Below are positions 54,449-63,765 of a stretch of DNA of 64,000 nt, piece by piece. Under the pieces are notes generated by a model. That model saw only the letters and a list, made by a program, of their open reading frames with translations, was not told where the DNA came from and searched no databases. The DNA is taken from assembly GCA_019359495.1 (NCBI GenBank), contig JAHHHF010000078.1, positions 1 to 64,000 on the forward strand, read 5' to 3'. The stretch comes from Goleter apudmare HA4340-LM2 (GTDB taxonomy: Bacteria; Cyanobacteriota; Cyanobacteriia; Cyanobacteriales; Nostocaceae). The position numbers were made by a program, and so were the translations under genes. How positions within the stretch are numbered: the first letter of the stretch is position 1; each line of letters starts with the position of its first letter.

Positions 54449-55108
54449 ATTCTATGATAATCATTTTACTTGCTGGTTTGATTACATAGAGATCAGAGCG
54501 AATCTCTCATGTTGCCACCCAGTAACAACCTGTGTGTTTAGCAATTGCTAGATTCCAAATTAACTCAATTTTCCCTGAATGGTAATATTTTTTTAGAGAA
54601 AGCAACTGGGTTTTTGGGACTTAATTTTCTAAGATTGTTCCTGAAAAAACTGATACAAATACTACAAGTTTAAATATTTTTTTCCTTTGGAATATTATAG
54701 CTAGTTTGATTTTATTTGCCTGAATTTTAGATTTTTTGTATCATAAATTCCGGAAATAATTATTCCGTTATTTTAGTCACTTTCTCCAGACTTAAATAAA
54801 ATAAGTCTCAGACTTTTAGCTAGTGATATTCTTAACGCAGAGTTGAATAATATTATCTAAATGGTAGTATAAGTAGGTGGGGATAAATAAGGCTTCGGCT
54901 TCTCTCAACCCAAGAGTTAACTTGTAAGGGTTGTTGTTTGTAATTTGTCATTTGTCAGCCATTGCATTGGGCTGGTTCTCTGTCACTGAGTGTAGTCTAA
55001 GGTCTGCTTGTAGCAATTATGATTCAGTTCTTCATGTATTAGAATATCCCCAAATTTTACCCTGTGGAAATTCGGGAGATGAATTTGGCGATTTGCATAA
55101 ATTTTATT
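54449..55108. other. A/T-rich intergenic region with dispersed repeat
   Basis: The first 450 bases of this 660-base gap are A/T-rich without a recognisable gene. At about 54940-55020 lies a copy of the dispersed repeat also seen at about 9450-9580 (GGTTCTC ... CACTGAGTGTAGT ... CTTGTAGCAA), next to ATTTGTCATTTGTCA-type heptamers. Confidence 0.55.
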
Positions 55109-56401
55109 TTAAAATATAAAATTAACTTGTAATTCCCATTCTTTGTCTTGGCGGATGATCTGAATTTCCCGGATGAATTCTCGAAAGTAAAATCTGCGTT
55201 CTGCTTCTGACAAGTCCCACCAAAATTGTGGAATCGAAACAGCTTGAGCTACAGAACGTAAGTTCACCGGTGGGAGAGTTGCTAGCTTTGCTTGGAGTAC
55301 AGAAATTTCAGTACGGAGTTTATATGCCCTTAACTTTGCGGTTTCGGCATCTAAAACCCCAGTTTCTACTAAAGCGGGTAACTGAGTGAGTATTACTTGC
55401 TGACGGGCGATCGCTTCTCCTAAACTATTCTTAATGGCGTCTAATTGAGGAAAATTCATCCCAGCTACTGCTAAGGGTAAATCACGGCAAACTGTGGCTA
55501 TTGTGTGTTTTAAGACTTCTGGATAAGCAACAGCGCCACACTTGGGAAGTTGGGGACAGCTAATCGGACGTAAATAAAGATATTCTTTGTCTTGGTGTCG
55601 CTGGGTAACACGGGTAACTGTCATGTGTGATTGACACTGGCTACAAACAACCAAACCAGCCAACGAACGGGGCGCACTCGCACTCCGGGATGGTAAACGA
55701 CTGTTACGGCGCAAAAGTCTGTCCACTTGGGCTGCTTCTTCTGGGGAAATTATTGGTGTATGGGTATTGGAGATAATTTCTCCATTTTGATAAGCTGTAT
55801 GTCCCCGATAAACGGGATTAGTCAACCAGCGCCGTCCCGTGGTCACAGAAATTTTTTTACCGTATTTTTTCGTCAGGTAGCGGACTGCACCCCGCAGAGA
55901 ACCGTAGAGTAGAAAGTTTTCAAAAAAATCTTTAACTACCGGGGAAGTACTACGGTCAATAGTATATTTTTCTTTAGTGCGACGGTATCCGTAGGGTGCT
56001 TTACCAGGTGGGGGTAGGGCTTCTAAACGGCTGCGGGCATGACCTTGACGAATGCGGCGACTGCGTTGCTGGCGTTGAATTGCGTGTAGTAATTTCAGAA
56101 GTTCCGCACGGGGATTAGCATTTTCTGAGGTGTAGGGTTGTTCAGTGGCAATAATTACTACGCCCATTCTTTCCAGTGTACTCAGGCGATCGCTCACTTC
56201 TCCCACAGTATCGCCTAATTCTTCCAAGCGGCGAATTAACAAGTAAACTGCTGTTGCGGTTTGACAGTCGGTGATTAATTCCTCTAGTTGCGATCGCTTT
56301 CCCAAATCATGATAAATCCGATCCACCTCCCATCCCCAATCAGTAGGATCAGGAGAGGCTTCCAGTAAGGGGTCACTGTAAGCGTAGGCAAAGATTTTCA
56401 T
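55109..56401 (-). CDS. Serine-recombinase family protein lacking catalytic arginines
   Basis: This 430-residue protein is built like a large serine recombinase: an N-terminal resolvase-like domain (1-135), a Recombinase domain (PPGKAPYGYRRTKEKYTIDR; WLTNPVYRGHTAYQNG), a zinc ribbon (CSQCQSHM then CPQLPKCGA), and a C-terminal coiled coil with PQFWWDLSEAERRFYFREF. Where resolvases have YARVS with the catalytic Arg and Ser, this has YAYSD. Where they have the DRLxR arginine motif, this has RRLEELGD. The residues needed for strand cleavage thus appear lost. It may be a domesticated DNA-binding protein, and XisF-type excisionases are distant relatives. Confidence 0.85.
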   Translation of the reverse strand: MKIFAYAYSDPLLEASPDPTDWGWEVDRIYHDLGKRSQLEELITDCQTATAVYLLIRRLEELGDTVGEVSDRLSTLERMGVVIIATEQPYTSENANPRAELLKLLHAIQRQQRSRRIRQGHARSRLEALPPPGKAPYGYRRTKEKYTIDRSTSPVVKDFFENFLLYGSLRGAVRYLTKKYGKKISVTTGRRWLTNPVYRGHTAYQNGEIISNTHTPIISPEEAAQVDRLLRRNSRLPSRSASAPRSLAGLVVCSQCQSHMTVTRVTQRHQDKEYLYLRPISCPQLPKCGAVAYPEVLKHTIATVCRDLPLAVAGMNFPQLDAIKNSLGEAIARQQVILTQLPALVETGVLDAETAKLRAYKLRTEISVLQAKLATLPPVNLRSVAQAVSIPQFWWDLSEAERRFYFREFIREIQIIRQDKEWELQVNFIF

Positions 56402-56429
56402 GAATTATTTGTCATTTGTCATTTGTTAT

Positions 56430-56523
56430 TAGGACTTACGCACAGGTAATGGAAAAATAAACCGCAGAGGACGCAGAGTTCACAGAGGAATAAGAGTTTG
56501 AGAGTTTATTTGCGTAAGTCCTA
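56430..56523. mobile_element. MITE-like element with 13-bp terminal repeats
   Basis: TAGGACTTACGCA (56430-56442) and its exact inverse TGCGTAAGTCCTA (56511-56523) bound a 94-base element containing a CGCAGAGGACGCAGAG segment. AATAAAC/GTTTATT extends the symmetry inward. There is no coding capacity. The ACTTACGCA ends are common in Nostoc-type small elements. Confidence 0.7.
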
Positions 56524-56569
56524 GTTATTCGTCGAGATGTTGCACTGCAACGTCTGTACAAAGGTCTTT

Positions 56570-56600
56570 AATTTTGAATTTTGAATTTTGAATTTTGAAT
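56570..56600. repeat. Tandem heptamer AATTTTG
   Basis: The 7-base unit AATTTTG is repeated about four times immediately before the end of the VOC gene, a typical short tandem heptamer array. Confidence 0.8.
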
Positions 56601-56603
56601 TGA

Positions 56604-56972
56604 TCATGTCCCATTCCCTTGACTCAATTCGATAATATTGCCATCCGGGTCTTGGGTGAAGAGAGCCGCCCGACCGGAGGCGCTGGCTTGGATGGGATAA
56701 TTTTGATTGAGTAGTTCTTGCTGGGCAATATTTAAGTCTGTAACGGAGAAAGCTACGTGAGGATTACGTCCCAATTTTTGATTTTGGTTGTCTGTGGGGG
56801 TAGATGGCGCAACTATGAGGTGGATTTGATAGTTACCTACTTGATACCATGCACCAGGGTACTTGAGGGTACGATCTACTTTGGATAGCCCTAATACTTT
56901 GCCATAAAAGTATTCAGAGCGTTCTAAGTCAGTCACAAGAATTGCGGTGTGGAGACTTTGGGTAATCTGCAT
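56604..56972 (-). CDS. VOC (glyoxalase/bleomycin-resistance) superfamily protein
   Basis: This 122-residue single VOC domain has two beta-alpha-beta-beta-beta units. The usual metal ligands are visible: His in LHTAILVTDLERS, His in YQIHLIV or NPHVAFSV, and Glu in DPDGNIIELSQ. Such proteins bind divalent metal and isomerise, cleave or sequester small electrophiles. The length fits a homodimer with shared sites. The substrate is unknown. It is the first complete gene downstream of devA on the same strand, 69 bases away. Confidence 0.88.
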   Translation of the reverse strand: MQITQSLHTAILVTDLERSEYFYGKVLGLSKVDRTLKYPGAWYQVGNYQIHLIVAPSTPTDNQNQKLGRNPHVAFSVTDLNIAQQELLNQNYPIQASASGRAALFTQDPDGNIIELSQGNGT

Positions 56973-57041
56973 TGTTTGTCAAATGCGATGCGATCGGGTT
57001 TATTTAGATTCTGACCTATTTCAACCACAAAGGAAAATTTC

Positions 57042-57740
57042 TTATATGGCTGCGGCGACAGCTAGATCCTTTGCTAGTTTGCCATCTTCCATGTGAACGA
57101 TGCGGTCGGCAATGTCTAAGATGCGGTTGTCATGGGTAACTAGTAGAATAGTGCAACCTTGTTCTTTTGCTAGTTTTTGCATCAAGTTGACCACATCTCG
57201 ACCTGATTTACTGTCCAGCGCCGCCGTCGGTTCATCTGCTAGGACAATTTTAGGACGACTGACGAGAGCGCGAGCGATCGCTACCCGTTGTTTTTGTCCC
57301 CCAGATAAATCATCAGGATAGTAATTGAGGCGATTTCCTAAGCCGACTTCCTCCAACATCTCGGCTGAACGGGTTTTCATTTCTTGTGGGGAAATATGTT
57401 TATGTACTTCTAAACCCATTCTGACGTTTTGTAGTGCGGTCAAACTACTATGCAAGTTATGCGCTTGGAATATGTAACCATGATGACGTCGCGCCTCTGT
57501 TAGTTTACTTGCACTTGCGCCACATAGTTCTTGACCTAATACTTGCAAACTACCAGATTGAGCAGAACGCAAACCACCAACCAAGGTTAACAGTGTCGTT
57601 TTACCAGAACCAGATGGTCCTGTCATAATAATAATTTCACCAGCATTAATTTCTAAGTTGATATCAAATAGAACTTGCTTGCGAAGTTGACCATGACCAA
57701 AGTAATGATCAAGGTTTTTAACAGAGATAACTGAAGACAT
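57042..57740 (-). CDS. devA: DevA-family ABC exporter ATPase
   Basis: This 232-residue ATPase of the MacB/LolD-like DevA group has Walker A MTGPSGSGKTTLLTLVGG, the signature LSGGQKQRVAIARALV, Walker B IVLADEPTAALD and a switch histidine in LLVTHDNR. ATG at 57740 (MSSVISVKNLDHYFGHG) is the conserved start; the longer frame lies in repeat-like DNA. It powers the DevBC exporter encoded just upstream. In Anabaena, DevBCA exports heterocyst glycolipids, and strains carry several paralogues with other cargo. The divergent TetR gene points to a paralogue. Confidence 0.9.
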   Translation of the reverse strand: MSSVISVKNLDHYFGHGQLRKQVLFDINLEINAGEIIIMTGPSGSGKTTLLTLVGGLRSAQSGSLQVLGQELCGASASKLTEARRHHGYIFQAHNLHSSLTALQNVRMGLEVHKHISPQEMKTRSAEMLEEVGLGNRLNYYPDDLSGGQKQRVAIARALVSRPKIVLADEPTAALDSKSGRDVVNLMQKLAKEQGCTILLVTHDNRILDIADRIVHMEDGKLAKDLAVAAAI

Positions 57741-57862
57741 AATTTTTAATTTGTAATTGTTAAAGGTCAAGATTCAAGATTCCAGGGGTTTTTCTCATTT
57801 GTGAAGATTCAGCCCCTGCGGGGAATTCAAAATTACAATACCTCAATGCCCCATTCCAACTT

Positions 57863-59038
57863 TTAAAACATATCTGCGGGGTCGGCAGACTGGACTTTAC
57901 GAGTGGCGATCGCACCAGAAATCATACACATAATTATGGTCATTACTTGCACTTGAATTGCCCGTGCTAAAGTCATAAACAATGGTAAGTTTGTCGCATT
58001 TCGTGTTAAGGTATAAAGCCCAAAAGATACACCCAATCCAGGAAGAAAACCTAAAATTGCCAAAATTATTGCTTCTTCAAAGACCACACTTAGCAGGTAA
58101 CGATTGTTATATCCCATTGCTTTGAAGGTGGCGTATTCTTTGATGTGGGCGTTGACATCTGTAGACAGGACTTGGTAAACGATAATTACCCCTACCATAA
58201 ATCCCATCGACACGCCTAAACTGAAAATAAACCCGATCGCCGTGTTGGTTTGCCAGTAATATTTTTCAACTTCAATAAATTCTTCTTTGGTTAAAACTTT
58301 AATATCATTACCAAGTTGAGACTGTAAAGCGGTTGTTACCTGTTTGGGGTCGTAACCTGGTTGGACTTTCAGTAACCCTATACTGAGGCTGCTGGGGTCT
58401 CGTCTAGGAAATAGCCGTAAAAAAGTTTGGTCACTGCTGATCAAAGTTCCATCGGCTATGAAAGAAGCCCCGACTTTAAATAAGCCACTTACAGTAATTG
58501 TTTGGCGATCAATTTCCGTAGTAACGGGTTTTCCTTGCTCGACTTGAGCTAAAGCTTGTTGATATTCTCCTCTGGAGGCGCGATCAAAAAGGACTGAATT
58601 TGGTAGTTTGAGCGCATCTCTTTGCTGAGTTACTTCTGCTAAATCAAAAACTTGCTGATCAGGATCAAACCCCATCACTAATACGGCTGTCTTTTTGCGT
58701 GTTTGGGGATTCTTCCAATCCACAAAGTTGACATACATTCCTGTGGCTGACTTTACACCCTGGACATCCATTGCTTGATATAGTCGCCGCCGGGTAAAGG
58801 TGGACATGTTTGCTAGATTGCGGGCTTGGGGATTGATTAAAAAGATGTCAGCATCCATGCTGCGATGCAATCTCGTGTTACTGTCAAACAAGGCTGACTG
58901 AAATCCTAGCTGCATAAACATCAGCAAATCAGCAAAGGCAATACCTGATAATGCGACTAGTAAACGACTTCTTTCATGATTCAGTTGCAGCCATCCTAGA
59001 GGAGTGCGCCGCCGCAGTTGTTGAATAAATCCGATCAT
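57863..59038 (-). CDS. devC: DevC-family ABC exporter permease
   Basis: This 391-residue FtsX/MacB-like membrane subunit has one N-terminal helix (SRLLVALSGIAFADLLMFMQLG), a large periplasmic domain (about 50-260) and three C-terminal helices (GFIFSLGVSMGFMVGVIIVY; VVFEEAIILAILGFLPGLGV; MTIIMCMISGAIATRKV), the DevC layout. Its ATG overlaps the devB stop by four bases, showing tight translational coupling. It works with DevA, the periplasmic DevB and a TolC-type outer-membrane channel. Confidence 0.93.
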   Translation of the reverse strand: MIGFIQQLRRRTPLGWLQLNHERSRLLVALSGIAFADLLMFMQLGFQSALFDSNTRLHRSMDADIFLINPQARNLANMSTFTRRRLYQAMDVQGVKSATGMYVNFVDWKNPQTRKKTAVLVMGFDPDQQVFDLAEVTQQRDALKLPNSVLFDRASRGEYQQALAQVEQGKPVTTEIDRQTITVSGLFKVGASFIADGTLISSDQTFLRLFPRRDPSSLSIGLLKVQPGYDPKQVTTALQSQLGNDIKVLTKEEFIEVEKYYWQTNTAIGFIFSLGVSMGFMVGVIIVYQVLSTDVNAHIKEYATFKAMGYNNRYLLSVVFEEAIILAILGFLPGLGVSFGLYTLTRNATNLPLFMTLARAIQVQVMTIIMCMISGAIATRKVQSADPADMF

Positions 59039-60342
59039 AGTTCAATCACCGCATTGATTTGCAAGTTGGTAAATTTGGCAGCTTTTTGACTAGATGCTTG
59101 ATCCAATTGCACATAAACTTCTACTATTCTGTTGTCAAGATTGCTGGAGGGGTCGCTGTTGATGATATTCTGGCGCTGTACTTGCATTCCCACCCAATCG
59201 ACAGTTCCCTGCAATTCACCAGGAAGGGAATCGCTCCTTACTTTTACCTGTTGTCCTGGTTGCACTTTATTAATATCACTTTGATATACTTCGGCGACTG
59301 CATACATCTGATCGGTTTGACCTAACTCTACAATGCCGTTACTGCTGACGCTTTCTCCAGCTCGTGTATGAATCTTCAGAATTTGTCCGGCTTTGGGCGC
59401 ACGGATATATGCCTGAGCTAGTTGTGCTTTAATTTTCTCAACGGTAGCTTCTGCGGTATTTACCTCTGCTTGAGCGTTGGCTATGTCTGTGGGACGAACT
59501 TCGGCGGTTTGGTTGAGGGTGGCTCTGGCTTCGTTAATTTGTTCTTGGAGGGTGGCGATGGTTTTATCGCGGTTGGCTTTGGCTTCGTTAATTTGCTGCT
59601 CTAGGGTGGTGATTGTTCTGGTTTGAGTGGCTTGGCTTTCGATTAACTGCTGGGTGGAAGTCTCGGAATTGAGGCGTCTTTTGTCAACTTCTTGACTGGA
59701 AATTGCGCCTTCTTTATATAAAGTCTCGTAACGTTGCACGTCGGCTTGAGCATTGCGCTTCTCGGCGGCTACTCGGGCTACTGTGGCTTGCAGTTGCTGT
59801 TTTTGTCCTTGCAGTTCTGCTTCTAGGCGATTAATTGTCGCTTGTAAGGTTCTGATGTTTCCTGCTAGTTCCACTTGCAACCGACTCACTGTGGCTTGGC
59901 GCGCAACAATTTCTCCTTGTTTGGCGCCGGCTCTGACTTGCGCTAGACGGGATTGGGCTACTTGCACTTGTCTTTGTGCTTCACCCAAACTCGCTTGCAA
60001 GCGATCGCGTCCGTCCATAATTGCTATTACCTGTCCTACATGGACCCGATCGCCTTCTTTCACCAACAATTGCTCTACTCGGTTCCCTTCACCTGCATTC
60101 GGCGCAGCCAGTTTAATTACTTCCTCTTTTGGCTCTAATCGTCCCAATGCTGTTACAGTTTTTACTACTGGTTGAATAGGTGCTGCTATTTGTGCCTTTT
60201 GCTGACTATCGTTCTGAAACTTACTTACCGTATAAACACTGGCTCCAGCCGTAAGTAAAGCTGTAATAATTGCCAGGGTTGCAGGCGATCTTAACAGCAC
60301 CTGGGGCGATCGTAAGTTTGCTAAATTCCAGTTGTGCGCCAT
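59035..60342 (-). CDS. devB: DevB-family membrane-fusion (HlyD-like) protein
   Basis: This 435-residue periplasmic adaptor has one N-terminal helix (LAIITALLTAGASVYTVSKF, about 22-41), a biotinyl-lipoyl-like half (GRLEPKEEVIKLAAP; GDRVHVGQVIAIMDGRD), a very long alpha-helical hairpin rich in Q/A/R (about 120-300), the second lipoyl half (YIRAPKAGQILKIHTRAGE) and a beta-barrel domain. The hairpin contacts the outer-membrane TolC channel. It is the first gene of a devB-devC-devA operon, divergent from the TetR gene across a palindromic site. Confidence 0.93.
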   Translation of the reverse strand: MAHNWNLANLRSPQVLLRSPATLAIITALLTAGASVYTVSKFQNDSQQKAQIAAPIQPVVKTVTALGRLEPKEEVIKLAAPNAGEGNRVEQLLVKEGDRVHVGQVIAIMDGRDRLQASLGEAQRQVQVAQSRLAQVRAGAKQGEIVARQATVSRLQVELAGNIRTLQATINRLEAELQGQKQQLQATVARVAAEKRNAQADVQRYETLYKEGAISSQEVDKRRLNSETSTQQLIESQATQTRTITTLEQQINEAKANRDKTIATLQEQINEARATLNQTAEVRPTDIANAQAEVNTAEATVEKIKAQLAQAYIRAPKAGQILKIHTRAGESVSSNGIVELGQTDQMYAVAEVYQSDINKVQPGQQVKVRSDSLPGELQGTVDWVGMQVQRQNIINSDPSSNLDNRIVEVYVQLDQASSQKAAKFTNLQINAVIEL

Positions 60343-60401
60343 AGTATTCCCCTCTGTTTGGGACGAATAAAACTAAACCGTCCAGTTCAAATTTATGTTA
60401 A

Positions 60402-60421
60402 ACTAAACGGACTAGTTTAGT
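60402..60421. promoter_or_regulatory. Inverted-repeat operator between devBCA and tetR-type gene
   Basis: ACTAAAC-GGACTA-GTTTAGT is a perfect 7+7 inverted repeat in the divergent gap, and a related half (AACTAAACCGTCCAGTT) lies at 60371-60387. The size and position suit a TetR dimer controlling both transcription units. Confidence 0.65.
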
Positions 60422-60512
60422 CAAGATGATCATGGAATCTGTAGAGACGTAGCACTGTCTCTACCAATGCCCCATTCCCGAATATCATTGTTTATAAGAA
60501 AGGCTAAGATAA

Positions 60513-61130
60513 ATGACACATATAAAGGTTGGCACAGTGGAGCGTGACAGTACCGTTGAGAAAGTGGAACAAATTCTGCAAGGAGCGATGCAGGAGTTCC
60601 TGAAACATGGCTATGCTGGCACTAGCATGGACAAGGTGGCGGTAGCTGCGGGGGTTTCTAAAGCCACGGTCTACAGCCACTTTCAAGACAAAGAAGGACT
60701 CTTTAAAGTACTGATTGAGAAATTAGCACGCAAGAAGTTTAACCACATTTTTGGCACAGAACCGCTTGAGGGAAAACCAATCACCGTACTACGCCAGATA
60801 GGAACCAAAGCTTTAGAACAGATGGAGACAGATCAGGAACACTGTGCATTTATGCGCGTATTAATTGGTGAATCTGGCAGATTTCCGGAGTTAGCACAAA
60901 TATGTGTGCGGGCGATGATGAAACCTTCGCTTGAAGCACTAAGTCAATACATGGGAGCGCATCCTGAATTAGAAATCAATGATCCAGAGGCTGTAGCTAG
61001 GATTTTGGTGGGGACATTGGTGCATTTCCATATTGTTCAGGATGTGATGCACGGCAAAGACATTTTACCAATGGAGAGCGATCGCGTGATTGATGCCGTG
61101 ACACACCTAATTGTAAATAGCGCCAAGTGA
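60513..61130 (+). CDS. TetR-family repressor of the devBCA operon
   Basis: This 205-residue regulator has an N-terminal TetR HTH (GAMQEFLKHGYAGTSMDKVA then VAAGVSKATVYSHFQDKEGL, about 29-68) and a ligand-binding C-terminal domain of the AefR/TetR_C_7-like type (HCAFMRVLIGESGRFPEL). It is divergent from devB, with the inverted repeat at 60402-60421 in between, so control of the exporter operon in response to an exported or toxic compound is likely. An ATG five codons upstream of ERDSTVEK-type sequence is the only reasonable start. Confidence 0.92.
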   Translation: MTHIKVGTVERDSTVEKVEQILQGAMQEFLKHGYAGTSMDKVAVAAGVSKATVYSHFQDKEGLFKVLIEKLARKKFNHIFGTEPLEGKPITVLRQIGTKALEQMETDQEHCAFMRVLIGESGRFPELAQICVRAMMKPSLEALSQYMGAHPELEINDPEAVARILVGTLVHFHIVQDVMHGKDILPMESDRVIDAVTHLIVNSAK

Positions 61131-61676
61131 TACGGATTTAACCAAACCCTTTGGATTGACTATTGCCTGTTAAATTAAGAACTCCGGTAAATTGCTCCTT
61201 CTTTACCTGAGACAGGATAGGTTGACTTTATAAACTAAATTTTACAGCCAACTCTGATGTTTTATTAGGGGACAAATTAACATTTCGCAATATATCTCAT
61301 TTTTTTAAGTGTAGCGATCGCAAACTCGGTAAAAAGCACGAAGATCTCACAGAATGAGAAACTTAGCTCTTTAGCATTAAAGTTAACAGGTAGTTCCTAA
61401 TAATCGAAAAAATACATATTTCGTAAATATTGTTATTGCTGTACTTTTTGGAAATTTCATGGAAAATTAAGTTTAGCCAAGAACAAAAGTGGCAATACCA
61501 GGTAATCAACGGCTACCCTAGGGAAAGTCGTTACGCATCTACATAATTAAGATGAAGTCAGCATGAAGATACTCTTATGAAAAGCCTGTGCAGCAAACAC
61601 AGATACCCCCAGGGTGGCTTCTCACAGAGTAGCGAAGCGATCGTGAATCGCCAAGTCAACAATAGGCTAGAAAGTT
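61131..61676. other. Intergenic region before OmpR-type gene
   Basis: This 546-base region is mostly A/T-rich. It contains a GCGATCGC-like site (about 61314) and a GTAGCGAAGCGATCG repeat phrase near 61629. I see no gene. The promoter of the response regulator probably lies in the right half. Confidence 0.5.
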
Positions 61677-62393
61677 ATGGTGATGGTTCCCGCTACTAAT
61701 CCCAAGATTCTTGTTGTAGATGACGACCACGGCGTCCGTAATCTTATTTATCGCTTTTTGGGTCGAAAATATCACATAGAGTCCGCATCAGATGGTAAGA
61801 CTGCTTTATCTTTATTTGAGCAATTCAACCCAGCTTTAGTAATTCTGGATTGGAATTTACCAGATACCAATGGCTATAAACTCTGCCAAGAAATGCAGAG
61901 TCGCACTAATGTACTAGTGATGATACTGACCAGTCGGACTGACGAAGCCGATAAAATTAGAGTCCTAGCCGCAGGTGCTGACGACTTCATGACTAAACCA
62001 TTTAGTCTCGCAGAAGTCGAAGTCCGAGTCCAAGCCCTTTTGCGTCGCATCCGCAGTATCAATCCCTCTCCTACACAACGCCTTGTCTTTCAGCAGCTAG
62101 CAATTAACCCAGATGGTAGAGAGGTAACGCTTAACGACAAACCCCTCAACTTAACCGCCTTGGAATTTAACATCTTACATTTTTTAGCTAGCCATCCTGG
62201 TCAAGCCTGGAGTCGCCCACAGCTAATCCAAAAAATCTGGGGTTGCGATTACGTCGGAGATGGACGTGTCGTTGATGTGCATATTGGTCAACTTCGCAAA
62301 AAAATGGAAACTGATACCACTGTACCGGAGTACATTAAGACTGTCCGGGGTTATGGTTACAAGTTTGAGCCACCTGAAGACAGTAGTGTTTAA
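61677..62393 (+). CDS. OmpR/PhoB-family response regulator
   Basis: This 238-residue DNA-binding response regulator has a receiver domain (about 9-125) with VVDDDHG, phosphoacceptor LVILDWNLPDTNG, ILTSRTD and FMTKPFSLAE. The C-terminal winged helix (about 140-232) has LTALEFNILHFLASHPGQ, WSRPQLIQKIWGCDYVGDG and IKTVRGYGYKFEPP. It should bind direct repeats as a dimer when phosphorylated. No kinase gene is adjacent, as is common in cyanobacteria. The target process is not evident. It is followed by a strong terminator. Confidence 0.92.
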   Translation: MVMVPATNPKILVVDDDHGVRNLIYRFLGRKYHIESASDGKTALSLFEQFNPALVILDWNLPDTNGYKLCQEMQSRTNVLVMILTSRTDEADKIRVLAAGADDFMTKPFSLAEVEVRVQALLRRIRSINPSPTQRLVFQQLAINPDGREVTLNDKPLNLTALEFNILHFLASHPGQAWSRPQLIQKIWGCDYVGDGRVVDVHIGQLRKKMETDTTVPEYIKTVRGYGYKFEPPEDSSV

Positions 62394-62447
62394 ATTCCCA
62401 GTATGAGGAATACTTCATCCCAAAAATTAGCTTTGATACCTCAGTAA

Positions 62448-62489
62448 TGGTGTTATCCCTTAAAAGTTGAGATAACACCAAATTTTTTT
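62448..62489 (+). terminator. Strong intrinsic terminator
   Basis: TGGTGTTATC (62448-62457) pairs exactly with GATAACACCA (62471-62480) in a 10-pair stem, followed by AA and seven T, 55 bases after the response-regulator stop codon. The remaining 220 bases up to pdxA show no gene. Confidence 0.88.
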
Positions 62490-62709
62490 AAGAACAATGG
62501 AGGCACAAAAACACAAACTTTTTCAAGCTGAGTTGGCTTTAGTTATTCAACCCTAGCTACAATGATAAAAATTAAATTTTAACTAGCTATAGAAAAATCA
62601 TCTTCAACCGCTTTTGGTAACTGAATTAATCAATCTTAGTAATGTCTCCAATAATTTCAAAATTCAATTCAGCATTACTGCTGGTAAATATTATCGCCAG
62701 TAACCACTT

Positions 62710-63765
62710 TTAACCACGTTCCACCACCAATCTTTGACTGACCAATTCCGCCGCTAAATTTATCGCTGCTTTCATGCTTGTAGCATCAGCAATTCCCTTA
62801 CCTGCAATATCAAATGCTGTCCCGTGGTCTGGTGAAGTCCGCACAAAGGGTAAACCAATAGTAGTATTCACAGCGCGGTCAAAGGCCATCAATTTCACAG
62901 GAATTAAACCTTGGTCGTGGTAAAGTGCTAAGTAAGCATCGGCGGGATTTTGGTTGTGAGTATTGCCATACCAAGCTTGTCCGGGTTTAACCCACATCGT
63001 ATCTGGTGGTATCGGCCCATCTAATTGCCAATTGGGGCGGGTTTGTCGTTCTTGCTCTAACCACGGAATCAAGCAATCTATTTCTTCAGTTCCCAGTTGT
63101 CCCTGTTCGCCACTGTGGGGATTCAAACCTGCGATCGCAATTCTCCCATTCTTGATACCAAAGTCTCTCTCTAAACACTCCACCAGCAAATCTAGTTTCT
63201 TGGTTAACAACTGTGGTGTTAAAGTATCAGCTACTTGACATAATGGAATATGTGTGGTTGCAAGTAATGCTCGCAGTGTCCAACCAGTATATGGCGATCG
63301 CGCGACAAATAACATCCCAAAATGGTCAATGCCTGATTTCTCTGCTAGAAGTTCCGTCTGTCCCGGATAGTTATATCCCGCAGTCTTCCAAGCCGATTTA
63401 GCTATGGGCCCAGTGACAATACCGTCAAATTTACCACTGAGTGCTTGAGCGATCGCATATTCCAAATAGGCAAAACTAGCCGCACCACTCAACCCATTAC
63501 CTATCCCTGAGACAATTTCACCTTGAATTTTGTCGGGTAACGGTACATCAATAACTGATAACTCAGATGGATTCGCCAAAGGTACAAGATTTTCTCTCAA
63601 ACTCAGCTGTTCATAAGTCTGGATGAGCAAATCCCAGTTACCAACCACTGTGAGGTGGCAATTTTGACCAACTTCCGGATCTGCCAAAGCTTTCAAAACC
63701 ACCTCTGTCCCAATACCCGCCGGATCTCCCACGGTCATCGCCAAATCTATCTTGTTATTGGTCAT
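62710..63765 (-). CDS. pdxA: 4-hydroxythreonine-4-phosphate dehydrogenase
   Basis: PdxA oxidises 4-phosphohydroxy-L-threonine in the DXP-dependent pyridoxal phosphate pathway. The 351 residues include the family start [40 protein letters not shown], the metal/substrate histidines in [12 protein letters not shown] and [13 protein letters not shown], and [20 protein letters not shown], with terminal [14 protein letters not shown]. Three histidines expected to bind divalent metal are present. It is a single gene transcribed toward the response regulator. The window ends in 235 bases without a recognisable gene. Confidence 0.96.
   Translation of the reverse strand: MTNNKIDLAMTVGDPAGIGTEVVLKALADPEVGQNCHLTVVGNWDLLIQTYEQLSLRENLVPLANPSELSVIDVPLPDKIQGEIVSGIGNGLSGAASFAYLEYAIAQALSGKFDGIVTGPIAKSAWKTAGYNYPGQTELLAEKSGIDHFGMLFVARSPYTGWTLRALLATTHIPLCQVADTLTPQLLTKKLDLLVECLERDFGIKNGRIAIAGLNPHSGEQGQLGTEEIDCLIPWLEQERQTRPNWQLDGPIPPDTMWVKPGQAWYGNTHNQNPADAYLALYHDQGLIPVKLMAFDRAVNTTIGLPFVRTSPDHGTAFDIAGKGIADATSMKAAINLAAELVSQRLVVERG

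Noticed and set aside
59753-60175. Plus-strand frame of 140 codons
   Set aside because: It is antisense to devB and Cys/Ser-rich because of the complementary codon pattern of the long helical region.
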